DNA of 64,000 bases from Streptomyces fodineus. GTDB lineage: Bacteria > Actinomycetota > Actinomycetes > Streptomycetales > Streptomycetaceae. Positions within the stretch are counted from its first letter, which is position 1, and every line of letters begins with the position of its first letter. Shown piece by piece: positions 1 through 9,164 of the stretch. The DNA lies in the NCBI RefSeq assembly GCF_001735805.1, contig NZ_CP017248.1, positions 9,176,001 to 9,240,000 on the forward strand. The letters are read 5' to 3'. A program made the translations under genes and the position numbers. The notes beneath the pieces were generated by a model that saw nothing but the letters and a program-made list of their open reading frames with translations, was not told the origin of the DNA and ran no database searches.

Positions 1-3000
1 TGGGGCCCCAGTGGTACGGCAGTCCCACCTGGTGCAGCCGGCGCCCCTGCACCGTCAGCGGCGCCATCCGGTCCGTCACCAGCACCCGCGCCTCGATCAC
101 CGCGCGAGCGCTGACGATCGTCGCCCACCCGGTGTGGTCCAGGCCCCGCTCCGCCGCCAGCTCCGGGGAGACCTCGCAGAAGAACTCCGGCTGCAGTTCG
201 GCCAGATACGGCAGCCAGCGGGACATGCCGCCCGCCGTGTGGTGCTCGGTGAGCCGGTAGGTGGTGGCCACGTACGGGAACACCTGGGAGCCGCGTTCGT
301 CACCGCTCGGCTGGTAGCGGTTGTCGGGGACCGTGGGCATCAACTGCCGTACCGGGTTGCGCTGCTGGTCGTACAGCAGGTTCGGGAACGGCGAGTCCTG
401 CGGCTCGTAGTGGGCCGGCAGCGGGCCGTCGGTGAGTCCGGACGGCACATACAGCCAGGCCTTGCCGTCGGCCTGCATGATGAACGGGTCGGTGCCGGAC
501 AGCGCTTGCGGACCGGTCGCGTCCGCGGGTGGCCGGTGATCGGGCGACTTGTCCTTCTTGAAGTCGGGCACGTCGTGCCCGGACCATTCGCCGTTCTCGC
601 CCTTGTCCGGGTCCCACCACACCAGCGCCTTGCGCTCGCTCCAGGGCCTGCCCTGCGGGTCGGCGGAGGCGCGGTTGTACAGGATCCGGCGGTTGGCGGG
701 CCAGGCCCACGCCCACTCGGCCGCCACCCAGTCCTGCTCCCGGCCGGGCCTGCGGCGGGCGGCCTGGTTGACCCCGTCGGCGTAGACACCGCAGTAGATC
801 CAGCAGCCGCAGGTCGTCGAGCCGTCGGGTTTCAGCTGCTCGTACGAGGAGAGCGGGGTGCCCTCGGCGTCATAGCCGTTGATCTCGGCGAGCACGGCCT
901 CCGCGTCCGGCTCGGCGAGCCGGCCCTTCGTCGGATAGCCCCAGGCCAGATCGAGCACCGGCCGGTCCATCTCGTCGGTGGACCCCGCGAGTTTCTCCCG
1001 GATGATCCGCCCCAGGTGGTAGGCGAACCACAGGTCGCTGCGCGAGGCGCCGGGCGGCTCGACCGCCTGGTGGTGCCACTGCAGCAGCCGCTGGGTGTTG
1101 GTGAAGGTGCCGTCCTTCTCGGTGTGCGCGGCGGCCGGCAGGAAGAACACCTCCGTGCGGATGTCCTCGGTGCGCAGTTCCCCGGTCTCGATCTCGGGGC
1201 CGTCCTGCCACCAGGTCGCCGACTCGATGAGCGAGAAGTCGCGGACGACCAGCCAGTCCAGGTTCGCCATGCCGAGCCGCATCAGCTTGGAGTTGGCGTT
1301 GCCCACCGCCGGGTTCTCGCCGAACAGGAAGTAGCCCTTGCAGGTGCCCTGCAGCTGGGTCATCGTCGTCTCGTACGTCGAGTGGGAGCCGGTCAGCCGG
1401 GGCAGGTAGTCGAAGCAGAAGTCGTTGGCGTCGGTCGCCGCGTCACCCCAGTACGCCTTGAGCAGGCTCACCAGGTACGAGCGCATGTTGCCCCAGTAGC
1501 CCTTGTGCGCCGCCTCGGCCTCCACGAAGGCGGCCAGGTCCTGGTTCTGGTGGGCGTGCGGCATCGGGATGTAGCCCGGCAGCAGGTTGAACAGGGTCGG
1601 GATGTCGGTGGACCCCTGGATGGAGGCGTGCCCGCGCAGGGCCAGGATGCCGCCGCCCGGCCGGCCGATGTTGCCGAGCAGGGTCTGCAGCACCGAGGCC
1701 GCGCGGATGTACTGCACGCCCACCGTGTGCTGCGTCCAGCCGACCGCGTACGCGAAGGCGGTGGTCCGCTCGCGCCCGGAGTTCTCCGTTACCAGCTCGC
1801 ACACCTGGCGGAACAGGTCCTGCGGCACCCCGCAGATCTGCTCGACCAACTCCGGTGTGTAGCGGGCGTAGTGCCGCTTGAGCACCTGGAAGACACAGCG
1901 CGGATGGGTCAGGGTCTCGTCCCGCTCCGGCGTGCCCTCGCCGATCACCGCGCCGCCGGCCCCGTGCGCCTCACCGCGTGCCGCCTCGGTCACCGACCTG
2001 CCGCCGCCGGTGCGCTCCTCGTACTCCTGGTCGCGCTCCCCGGAGGCCGCCTGCATCTCCGTGCCCTCGTACTGCCAGCTGGCGTTGTCGTACGAGCGGC
2101 TGTCGGCGTCGAGCCCGGAGAAGACGCCCGCCAGGTCCTCGGTGTCGTGGAAGTCCTCCCGCAGGATCACCGGGGCGTTGCTGTACGCCACGACGTAGTC
2201 CCGGAAGTACTTCTCGTGCTCCAGGACGTAGTGGATGATCCCGCCGAGGAAGGCGATGTCGCTGCCCGCGCGCAGCGGCACGTGTACATCGGCCAGCGCG
2301 CTGGTGCGCGTGAAGCGCGGGTCGACGTGGATCACCTTCGCGCCCCGCGCCTTGGCCTCCATCACCCACTGGAACCCGACCGGATGGCACTCGGCCATGT
2401 TCGAGCCCTCGATGACGATGCAGTCCGCGTTCTGCAGGTCCTGCTGGAAGGTGGTCGCGCCGCCGCGTCCGAACGAGGTTCCCAGACCGGGAACGGTGGA
2501 GGAGTGTCAAACGCGCGCCTGGTTCTCGATCTGGATCGCTCCGAGCGCGGTGAACAACTTCTTGATCAGGTAGTTCTCTTCGTTGTCGAGCGTGGCCCCG
2601 CCGAGGCTCGCGATGCCGAGCGTGCGCCGGGTGCGGGTCTCGTCGACCTCCCACTGCCAGCCCGCCCGGCGCGCCTCGATCACCCGGTCGGCGATCATGT
2701 CCATCGCCGTGTCCAGGTCCAGGTGCTCCCACGCGGTGCCGTGCGGGCGCCGGTAGAGGACCTGGTGTTCGCGGGCGTCCCCCGTGGTCAGCTGGAGGCT
2801 CGCCGCGCCCTTGGGGCACAGCCGGCCGCGTGAGATGGGGGAGTCGGGGTCGCCCTCGATCTGGGTGACCTTCCCGTCCTGGACGTACACGTTCTGACCG
2901 CAGCCCACCGCGCAGTACGGGCAGACGGACTTCACCACCCGGTCGGCGCTGGCCACCCGTGGCTCCAGCCGCTCGCTGCGCCCGCTCTTCGCCGCGGCGC

Positions 3001-3073
3001 CCCGGCCCAGCGGATCGGTGCCCTTCAACTGGCGGTAGACAGGCCAGGAGCCGATCCAGGTGCGTACGCCCAC
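1..3073 (-). CDS. fdnG: Formate dehydrogenase catalytic subunit, selenocysteine-containing (3' end beyond window)
   Basis: Molybdenum/tungsten bis-MGD oxidoreductase of the FdnG/FdoG type, oxidising formate to CO2. About 1024 residues are in the window and the reading frame is still open at base 1. The N-terminal [4Fe-4S] ligands are CPYC at 51-54, C58 and C86. The motif NQARV is followed by UGA at codon 189 and then HSSTVPGLGTSFGRG, which is exactly the selenocysteine site of FdnG, and homology continues for more than 800 codons after it, so the UGA is read as Sec. The GTG start at 3073 has GGGAGGAG just upstream. No twin-arginine signal is visible at the N-terminus, unlike periplasmic E. 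coli FdnG, so a cytoplasmic-facing enzyme is inferred. It is the third gene after the Fe-S and NrfD-type subunits, 169 nt below the latter. The selA, selB, selC and selD genes needed for Sec are not in the window. Confidence 0.93.
2478..2509 (-). promoter_or_regulatory. UGA selenocysteine codon plus bacterial SECIS hairpin
   Basis: The UGA occupies 2509-2507 on the minus strand. Eighteen nucleotides downstream is a perfect 6-bp stem, GUUCCC/GGGAAC, closing the loop GGUCU (2488-2484). The E. coli fdhF SECIS element also carries a GGUCU apical loop 18 nt after its UGA, and that loop is what SelB binds. Spacing and loop both match, although the bulged U of the E. coli stem is not obvious here. 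Confidence 0.85.
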
Positions 3074-3242
3074 AGCCACTCCTCCCGCTCGGTCCCTCGA
3101 TTTTCCCGCACGCATGCCGCCACGGCATCTCACGCCGTGGTGAGCGGCGGGGTACCCCCGGGCGGGCCTGACCAAACGGCCACCGCCAGGTGTGAGGCCG
3201 CCCCGCCGGGAAACCCCCGCCGCATACACCCAGCCCCTGTCG

Positions 3243-4271
3243 TCAACTGCCCTGTGCCGCCAGCCGTTCCCGCTGGGGCAGGACCGTGTACTTGGGGTCC
3301 TCGGCCGAGGCCACCCCGGCGTGGAACACGCCGAAGCGCAGGGCCGCAGAGCCGGTGAGCAGCGCGGCACCGGCGGCCACGGCCAGGCGGCGCTCGCGCA
3401 GCCGCCCGGAGAGGAGGGCGAGGGCCGCTCCGCCCGTGGTGAGTGCTTCCGCGGCGCGCAGCAACAGGTGCGGCCCGCCCTGCTCGAACGGCTCGGCCGC
3501 CAGCCCCATGCGCCGCTTCATCAACCGGAACGCACCCAGTTCCAGGGCGGCTCCGAGGACGGCCATCCGGCGGGCGGGACCCACCTGGGCGGTCGGTGCC
3601 GCCGCCAGGGCCAGCCCGGAGGCCGCGGTGGCCGCCGAGCCGGCGAACACGAACGGCAGCTCCCGGTGGCCCTCGTGCCAGGAAGGCACCGCGGTGTCCG
3701 AGAGCAGCACCGCGGTGTACGTCGCCAGCGCCGGGCCCAGGACGGCGGAGGCCACCGTGGCGGCCGAACCCAGCAGCCGGTAGCGGCCCGCCACCTCGGT
3801 GGCCGCGGCCGTCAGCGTCAGCGGCGCGTACCCCGCGAGCAACCAGGAACCCACACTCATCGGTGAGGTGGGTTTGAAGACCCGGAGCATGTTGAGGAAC
3901 CGGGCCGGGCGGCCCAGATCGTGCACCAGCGCGGCCAGCGAGAGGGAGATGGCCCCGGCCGCCCCGAGTTTCGCCGGCGCCGCGAGCCCCGGCCGCCCGG
4001 TGAGCTGTCCGCCGGCCGCCAGCAGCGAGGACGCCCCGGCCAAACCGCCGAGGTACAGGTACCCGGCGATGTCCAGGGGCTTCCAAGTCGGCTTGTTCAG
4101 CACGGGTTTGCCATAGTACGAGGAGAACGAGGCGTCCGGGACCATCGGCTGCTCGCCCCGCCCGCGCCGACGCCGGTGCCGGCCCCGTCGGTCCCCGCCG
4201 GTGCCCGCAGTCGCCTCCCGGCCGGGCCGTACGCCCTGGACGCCGTCCCGGGTGACGTCGGACTCGCTCAT
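3243..4271 (-). CDS. NrfD/polysulfide reductase-type membrane subunit of the formate dehydrogenase
   Basis: 342-residue integral membrane protein of the NrfD (PF03916) family, the quinone-facing anchor in this class of formate dehydrogenases. After a hydrophilic, Arg-rich N-terminus of about 45 residues comes the family-like segment SSYYGKPVLNKPTWKPLDIAGYLYLGGLAGASSLL, followed by repeated hydrophobic helices and a conserved-looking HDLGRPARFLNMLRVFKPTSPMS loop. The ATG at 4271 has GAGGAGG 5-6 nt upstream and overlaps the stop of the Fe-S gene by 4 nt (ATGA), so translation is probably coupled. It carries no haem, consistent with quinone reduction without cytochrome b. Family assignment is firm; electron flow from formate to menaquinone is inferred from context. 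Confidence 0.88.
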   Translation of the reverse strand: MSESDVTRDGVQGVRPGREATAGTGGDRRGRHRRRRGRGEQPMVPDASFSSYYGKPVLNKPTWKPLDIAGYLYLGGLAGASSLLAAGGQLTGRPGLAAPAKLGAAGAISLSLAALVHDLGRPARFLNMLRVFKPTSPMSVGSWLLAGYAPLTLTAAATEVAGRYRLLGSAATVASAVLGPALATYTAVLLSDTAVPSWHEGHRELPFVFAGSAATAASGLALAAAPTAQVGPARRMAVLGAALELGAFRLMKRRMGLAAEPFEQGGPHLLLRAAEALTTGGAALALLSGRLRERRLAVAAGAALLTGSAALRFGVFHAGVASAEDPKYTVLPQRERLAAQGS

Positions 4272-5284
4272 CGCGACCTCCTCGCGAAGCTGCCGAGGGC
4301 GAGCGCGGCCAGCGAGGCGGCGGCCAGCGCCGCGTGCCGCCACATGGCGGGCAGGTCCCGGGTGGTGACCACCGGGTCCGGGGGCAGGCCGTAGACCTCC
4401 GGCTCGTCCAGCAACAGGAAGAACGCCCCGTCGCCGCCGACCCCGTCGTCCGGGCTCTCGCCGTACAGCCGCGCGTCGGGTACGCCGGCCGCGTGCAGCT
4501 GCGCCACCCGGGCCCGCGCCCGCTCCCGCAGCTCCTCCAGCGGGCCGAACTGGATGGACTCCGTGGGGCAGGACTTGGCGCAGGCGGGCTCCATGCCGAC
4601 GCCGAGCCGGTCGTAGCACAGCGTGCACTTCCACACCCGGCCGTCGTCCTCACGCTGGTCGATGACGCCGTACGGGCAGGCGGGCACGCAGTAGCCGCAG
4701 CCGTTGCAGACGTCCGCCTGGACGACGACCGTGCCGAACTCGGTGCGGAACAGCGCACCCGTCGGGCACACGTCCAGGCAGGCGGCGTGCGTGCAGTGCT
4801 TGCACACGTCGGAGGCCATCAGCCAGCGCAGTTCGGTGCGGCCGTCCGGGGAGACGGGGGAGATCTGCCCGGCGGGAGCGCCTTCCGGGGCCTGGCCGGG
4901 CGGGGGAGCGGTGGCACCCGGGCCGGGGGAGGAGGCGTCGGTGCCGAGTCGCGCGGCGGCGGCGAACACGTCGACGTCGTCGTGCGCGACCCCGGGTTCC
5001 TGGCCGCCAAACGGCTTGCGCTGCTCGATGAAGGCCACATGCCGCCAGCTGTCGGCTCCGAGGCCCTGCGTGTTGTCGTACGACATGCCGGTCAGGACGA
5101 GACCGTCCTCCGGGATGGCGTTCCACTCCTTGCACGCCACCTCGCACGCCTTGCAGCCGATGCACACCGAGGTGTCGGTGAAGAAGCCCATCCGTGGCGG
5201 GGCGTCCGGGTAGCCGGAGGCACCGGCCACGTCCGGCTCCGGGCCGTACCACAGGTGCGCGCGGACCTCGTCGCCTTGCCTCAT
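4268..5284 (-). CDS. Formate dehydrogenase iron-sulfur subunit (four [4Fe-4S] clusters)
   Basis: 338-residue electron-transfer subunit of the FdnH/HybA type. Ferredoxin-like cysteine sets are visible: CIGCKACEVAC near residue 41, CKHCTHAACLDVC near 165, CNGCGYCVPAC near 195 and CTLC with the later CAKSC near 223-240, enough for four clusters. An Ala/Gly/Pro-rich insert lies between the first and second sets (about 105-145). The last 30 residues form one hydrophobic helix ending in Arg, a membrane anchor as in FdnH. The ATG at 5284 follows AGGAGG at 8-9 nt. It is the first gene of the operon and overlaps the NrfD-type gene by 4 nt. It should relay electrons from the Mo site to the membrane subunit. 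Confidence 0.92.
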   Translation of the reverse strand: MRQGDEVRAHLWYGPEPDVAGASGYPDAPPRMGFFTDTSVCIGCKACEVACKEWNAIPEDGLVLTGMSYDNTQGLGADSWRHVAFIEQRKPFGGQEPGVAHDDVDVFAAAARLGTDASSPGPGATAPPPGQAPEGAPAGQISPVSPDGRTELRWLMASDVCKHCTHAACLDVCPTGALFRTEFGTVVVQADVCNGCGYCVPACPYGVIDQREDDGRVWKCTLCYDRLGVGMEPACAKSCPTESIQFGPLEELRERARARVAQLHAAGVPDARLYGESPDDGVGGDGAFFLLLDEPEVYGLPPDPVVTTRDLPAMWRHAALAAASLAALALGSFARRSR

Positions 5285-5626
5285 CGCCGTACCTCCTGGC
5301 CCCCTCGGTGTCCCGGCTCACCCTCCAGCATCCGGTGCCGGCCGGCCGCCCGCAGGCCGAGGCAACCGTTCGGTGGCGTGGTCGGCCGGGAACGGCCCCG
5401 CGAACAGCGCCGTACGGACTTCACTCCCTCGCCCCGGCCCTGGCGCCGTTCCTGGCACCGCCCCCGCACCCGCCTCCTGTCCGTGCTGGAGCATTCACTC
5501 TCGGTGCTCCCTGTCGAGCCTGGCCCGGGTGCCCTGGCTCCACCCGTCCGAAACGGCTGCTCGCATTCCCGGACCGGTGCGGGGCCGGCGGCCGGCGTGC
5601 TGTGACCCGCCCAGGGGAAGGGCCGC
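5285..5626. other. Intergenic region without recognisable gene
   Basis: 342 bases between the formate dehydrogenase operon and an ATP-binding regulator gene, both on the minus strand. It must hold the operon promoter. No convincing -10/-35 pair, long palindrome or small coding frame with a ribosome site was recognised. Confidence 0.5.
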
Positions 5627-6073
5627 TCACCCTTCCTCGGCCGTGAGCGGCACGGTGGCCGAGACCCGTTTGCCGTAGGGCAGCCAGGTCACCTCGAAGC
5701 CCCGGGAGAGCATCGCCACGAGATGCAGCCCGTGCCCGCCGACGCGGCGGGGATCGGGAGGGCGTCTGACCGGCGGGGCGGTGGAGGTGTCCGTCACCGT
5801 GATGCGCAGCGCGGCCGCGTCCGGCAGGAGTGTCAGGTGCAGGGCGCACGGGCCGGGGGCGTGCTTGGCCGCGTTGGTGAGGAGTTCGCTGACGACGAGC
5901 TGGGCATCCTGCACCGAGCGCCGTCCGGGCACGGGCCGTACCCCGGAGAGCAGGGCGGCGACGGCGTCCCTGGCGGCACCGATACCGGCCGCGCCGGTGC
6001 CCCAGGCGCGGCTGTAGCGCGGGGGCACGGGGTGTGCCTGCCTGGTCGCGTGCGTCCCGAGCGGGATGTTCAT
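5627..6073 (-). CDS. ATP-binding regulatory protein (HATPase_c, anti-sigma-factor type)
   Basis: 148-residue single-domain GHKL ATPase like the many RsbW/SpoIIAB-type proteins of Streptomyces. Motif N is LVVSELLTNAAKHA, and the nucleotide-lid glycines are in RRVGGHGLHLVAML. There is no kinase receiver, histidine box or membrane segment. Such proteins usually bind a sigma factor or anti-anti-sigma partner; no partner is adjacent, so the target is unknown. ATG at 6073 is preferred because the homologous domain begins shortly after it; an upstream extension is possible but has no family support. The strong hairpin at 6246-6290 separates it from csbD, so it is probably transcribed alone. Confidence 0.85.
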   Translation of the reverse strand: MNIPLGTHATRQAHPVPPRYSRAWGTGAAGIGAARDAVAALLSGVRPVPGRRSVQDAQLVVSELLTNAAKHAPGPCALHLTLLPDAAALRITVTDTSTAPPVRRPPDPRRVGGHGLHLVAMLSRGFEVTWLPYGKRVSATVPLTAEEG

Positions 6074-6245
6074 ACGTCGTCGCCCTTTTCCTTCGGGTCG
6101 GTGTCCTTTCCTGTGCCGACGGGTTCGTCCCGTCCCCGCCCGGCTACCCGCTGGACCGGTGATCAGGGGCGCGGCCCCGCGGATTCCTCCGGTTGCGCAG
6201 GAATTCCTGGTCACAGGCGGCGCAGCGGGTGTGGCGCACAGGGGA

Positions 6246-6290
6246 AACGGGTCCGGGAAAGCGGCGTCCGCCGGACTTCCCGGACCCGTT
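6246..6290 (-). terminator. Hairpin terminator after the CsbD gene
   Basis: Perfect 14-bp inverted repeat (AACGGGTCCGGGAA and its complement) with a 17-base loop, 34 nt beyond the CsbD stop. No U-tract follows, as is common in Streptomyces. Confidence 0.75.
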
Positions 6291-6323
6291 CCGGATCCGA
6301 AGAGCTGCCTGAAGGGGCGTGGG

Positions 6324-6497
6324 TCAGTGCTTGAAGGTGTCCTTGGCCTTCTCCTTGGCCTGCCGCGCGTCACCGCGCGCGCCTTCCATACGGCCCTCGG
6401 CCTCCATGCGCTCATTGCCGACGGCGCGGCCCACGGCCTCCTTGGCCTTCCCCTTGGCCTGCTCCGCCTTGGCCTTTGCCTTCTGGTTGCGAGCCAT
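6324..6497 (-). CDS. CsbD family stress-response protein
   Basis: 57-residue Lys/Ala/Glu/Gly-rich hydrophilic protein beginning MARNQKAKAKAEQAKGKAK and containing the CsbD-family pattern of GKAKEAVGRAVGN followed by GARGDARQAKEKAKD. CsbD-like proteins (PF05532) are small general-stress proteins of unknown mechanism, sigma-B dependent in Bacillus. The ATG at 6497 has only a weak ribosome site. It is divergent from the marR-MFS operon and ends before a strong hairpin. Confidence 0.85.
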   Translation of the reverse strand: MARNQKAKAKAEQAKGKAKEAVGRAVGNERMEAEGRMEGARGDARQAKEKAKDTFKH

Positions 6498-6617
6498 CAG
6501 GTGTCACATCCCAACGTTTTCGAGGTTTCCTCTCCACTGCCGGTTTGCCGCTGGGCCGCTGTCCAAACAGGATATTGCGGGCAATTACCAGTCCAAGACG
6601 TCATTGCTTACGCGTGG

Positions 6618-6657
6618 TTGAACAGTCCAGACTGATAAACCTATGGTTAGTAACCAT
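6618..6657 (+). promoter_or_regulatory. marR promoter and overlapping palindromic operator
   Basis: TTGAAC at 6618-6623 and TATGGT at 6642-6647 form a -35/-10 pair with 18-nt spacing. The palindrome ATGGTTA-G-TAACCAT at 6643-6657 covers the -10 box and the first two bases of the marR start codon. Transcription would start at or next to the ATG, giving a leaderless message. A MarR dimer bound here would block its own promoter. Confidence 0.65.
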
Positions 6658-7078
6658 GGACACGGTTGCACTCGCCGCCGCGCTGCGGCTGGCCATGGGC
6701 CGGATCGTCCGCCGACTGCGCCAGGCACACGAGGTCGGGGACGTCACGCTGTCCGGGGTCTCGGTGCTCGCCCGGCTGGCCCGCACCGGCCCGGACTCAC
6801 CCGGCTCGCTCGCCGAACTGGAACGGGTCAGGCCGCAGGCGATGGCCAGCACGCTCGCCGGGCTCGAACAACGCGGGCTGGTGAGCCGTACCGCCGACAC
6901 GGCCGACGGCCGCCGGGCCATCGTCTCCCTCACCGACGAGGGGCGGACCATGCTGGAGCAGCGCCGCTCCGAGTCCGTGGCCCGTCTCGCCCACGCCCTG
7001 GACGAGTTCACCCCGCAGGAGCGGCAGGCCCTGACCGACGCACTGCCCCTGCTCGACCGGCTGGCGGAGCGGATATGA
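6656..7078 (+). CDS. MarR family transcriptional regulator
   Basis: 140-residue winged-helix regulator. The helix-turn-helix and wing are visible as GSLAELERVRPQAMASTLAGLEQRGLVSR (about 48-76) and ADTADGRRAIVSLTDEGRTML (about 77-98), flanked by dimerisation helices. MarR proteins usually repress a neighbouring drug exporter and are released by its substrate. Here the stop overlaps the start of an MFS exporter (ATGA), so the two form one operon. The ATG at 6656 lies inside the palindromic operator and no ribosome site is present, which fits leaderless initiation. The start is fairly secure because the family begins within a few residues of it. Confidence 0.92.
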   Translation: MDTVALAAALRLAMGRIVRRLRQAHEVGDVTLSGVSVLARLARTGPDSPGSLAELERVRPQAMASTLAGLEQRGLVSRTADTADGRRAIVSLTDEGRTMLEQRRSESVARLAHALDEFTPQERQALTDALPLLDRLAERI

Positions 7079-8877
7079 CGGGCCGGGCACCCGCCGTGGG
7101 CCTGCGCGCCCGGCTGCTCGCGCGCTCCGCCCGGCTGCGGGACACACCCCCGGGCCCCGGCTACAAGTGGGTCGCCCTGTCCAACACCACGCTCGGCGTC
7201 CTGATCGCCACGATGGACGCCTCCATCGTGATCATCTCGCTGCCGGCGATCTTCCGCGGGATCGGCCTCGACCCGCTCGCCGCAGGCAACATCGGCTACC
7301 TACTGTGGATGATCCTCGGCTATCTGCTGGTCTCGGCCGTCCTGGTGGTCGTCCTCGGCCGGCTCGGCGACATGTTCGGCCGGGTCCGCATCTACAACCT
7401 GGGCTTCCTGGTCTTCGCGTGCGCCTCCGTCGCCCTGTCCCTCGACCCGTTCCGGGCGGGCGCGGGCGCGCTGTGGCTGATCCTGTGGCGCATCGTGCAG
7501 GCCTTCGGCGGCTCCATGCTCACCGCCAACTCGGCCGCGATCCTCACCGACGCCTTCCCGGCCCGGCAGCGCGGCATGGCCCTCGGCATCAACCAGATCA
7601 CCGCGCTCGCCGGGCAGTTCCTCGGCCTGCTCGCCGGCGGTCTGCTGGCCGCGGTCGACTGGCGGGCGGTGTTCTGGGTGAGCGTCCCGGTCAGCGTCAC
7701 CGGCACCGTCTGGTCGTATCTGAGCCTGCGCGAGACCGCGGCCGGCGGACGCGGCCGTATCGACTGGCTCGGCAACCTCACCTTCGCCTCCGGCGCCGGC
7801 ATCCTGCTCGCGGGCATCACCTACGGCATCCAGCCCTACGGCGGCCACGCCACCGGCTGGACCAGCCCCTGGGTGCTCACGGGCCTGATCGGCGGCGTGT
7901 TCCTGCTGCTGGTCTTCGCCTGCGTCGAGACCCGCGTCCCCGAGCCCATGTTCCGGCTGTCGCTGTTCAAGGTGCGCGCCTTCGCCGCCGGCAACCTGGC
8001 CGCCCTGCTGACCGCGATCGCCCGCGGCGGACTGCAGTTCATGCTGATCATCTGGCTGCAGGGCATCTGGCTGCCGCTGCACGGCTACGACTTCGAGGAC
8101 ACCCCGCTGTGGGCCGGCATCTTCATGCTGCCGCTCACCCTGGGCTTCCTCGTCGCGGGCCCGGTCTCCGGCTACCTCTCCGACCGGTTCGGCGCCCGCC
8201 TCTTCTCCACCATGGGGCTGGTCGTCGTCGCCGGGTCCTTCCTCGGCCTGCTCGCCGTGCCCGTGAACTTCGACTACGGCGTCTTCGCCGCGCTGCTGCT
8301 GCTCAACGGCCTCGGCCAGGGCATGTTCTCCGCACCCAACACCTCGTCGATCATGGGCAGCGTGCCCGCCCACTACCGGGGCGTGGCCTCCGGGATGCGC
8401 TCCACCTTCCAGAACTCGGGCACGGCGCTGTCCATCGGCGTGTTCTTCTCGCTGATGGTCTCCGGCCTCGCGAGCTCCCTGCCGAAGACGCTCGGCAGCG
8501 GTCTCCAGGCGCACGGCGTGCCCGCCGGGACCGCGCACCAGGTGGCCTCGCTGCCGCCGGTGAGCACCCTGTTCGCCACGTTCCTGGGTAACAACCCGAT
8601 CGGCCATCTGCTCGGCGACGGCGGCACCCTGGACCACCTGGCGGCCGCCCAGCGCGCCACCCTGACCGGTCACACCTTCTTCCCCGAGCTGGTCTCCGGG
8701 CCCTTCCACCACGGACTGACCATCGTCTTCGGCGTGGCCGCCGGCATGGCCCTGTTCTCCGCGCTCGCCTCCGCCCTGCGCGGCGCCCACGAGCGTGCCG
8801 ATGACGACACCCGGGAGGCGGGATCGGACCACACGGCGAAGAACGGGCCCGCGCGCACCTCGTCCCGGCGGGCGTAG
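7075..8877 (+). CDS. MFS drug exporter, DHA2 (14-helix, EmrB-like) family
   Basis: 600-residue major facilitator protein. MDASIVIISLPAIFRGIG near the N-terminus is the DHA2 signature around the first helix, followed by GRLGDMFGRVRIYNLGF (motif A). About 14 hydrophobic segments can be traced, and the Ala/Glu/Arg-rich C-terminus is cytosolic. It probably exports small hydrophobic compounds by proton antiport. It starts inside the marR stop codon, so both genes are coexpressed and the substrate is likely the MarR ligand. A strong hairpin 10 nt after the stop ends the operon. Confidence 0.9.
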   Translation: MTGRAPAVGLRARLLARSARLRDTPPGPGYKWVALSNTTLGVLIATMDASIVIISLPAIFRGIGLDPLAAGNIGYLLWMILGYLLVSAVLVVVLGRLGDMFGRVRIYNLGFLVFACASVALSLDPFRAGAGALWLILWRIVQAFGGSMLTANSAAILTDAFPARQRGMALGINQITALAGQFLGLLAGGLLAAVDWRAVFWVSVPVSVTGTVWSYLSLRETAAGGRGRIDWLGNLTFASGAGILLAGITYGIQPYGGHATGWTSPWVLTGLIGGVFLLLVFACVETRVPEPMFRLSLFKVRAFAAGNLAALLTAIARGGLQFMLIIWLQGIWLPLHGYDFEDTPLWAGIFMLPLTLGFLVAGPVSGYLSDRFGARLFSTMGLVVVAGSFLGLLAVPVNFDYGVFAALLLLNGLGQGMFSAPNTSSIMGSVPAHYRGVASGMRSTFQNSGTALSIGVFFSLMVSGLASSLPKTLGSGLQAHGVPAGTAHQVASLPPVSTLFATFLGNNPIGHLLGDGGTLDHLAAAQRATLTGHTFFPELVSGPFHHGLTIVFGVAAGMALFSALASALRGAHERADDDTREAGSDHTAKNGPARTSSRRA

Positions 8878-8887
8878 GCGGATCGTG

Positions 8888-8939
8888 CCGAAGCTCCCCC
8901 AGCACTGGTCCGAACCGGGGGAGCTTCGGACCGACGACC
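8888..8939 (+). terminator. Terminator of the marR-MFS operon
   Basis: Perfect 13-bp stem CCGAAGCTCCCCC/GGGGGAGCTTCGG with a 26-base loop that can form a smaller GGT-CCGA-ACC hairpin. It begins 10 nt after the MFS stop. Confidence 0.85.
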
Positions 8940-9164
8940 GAGGGTCGCTCGGTCTCTTCCAGTGTGCGCCGGGGGCAGAGGTGTGGACCGCCGTGACACG
9001 CGGTCCGGCCGGGAAGAGGCCGCCTCGACGTGCCGGATGGGCTGCTTGCCATTCCGTTACATCAGGGAACAAGGTGGGAAAGTAACGGTCAGGAAACGGC
9101 CGGGCTCTGCGAGCTGATCGAGGTGCGCGGTGAGGCGGTGTCCGGAGTCCGTGGGTGATGCCCC

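Noticed and set aside
2507..2509. Reading the UGA in the formate dehydrogenase gene as a nonsense mutation
   Set aside because: It lies at the exact Sec position, is followed by a SECIS-like hairpin, and homology continues undisturbed in the same frame.
11..2833. A 940-codon open frame on the plus strand opposite the formate dehydrogenase gene
   Set aside because: It is a high-GC codon-position shadow; the minus strand shows clear FdnG homology throughout.
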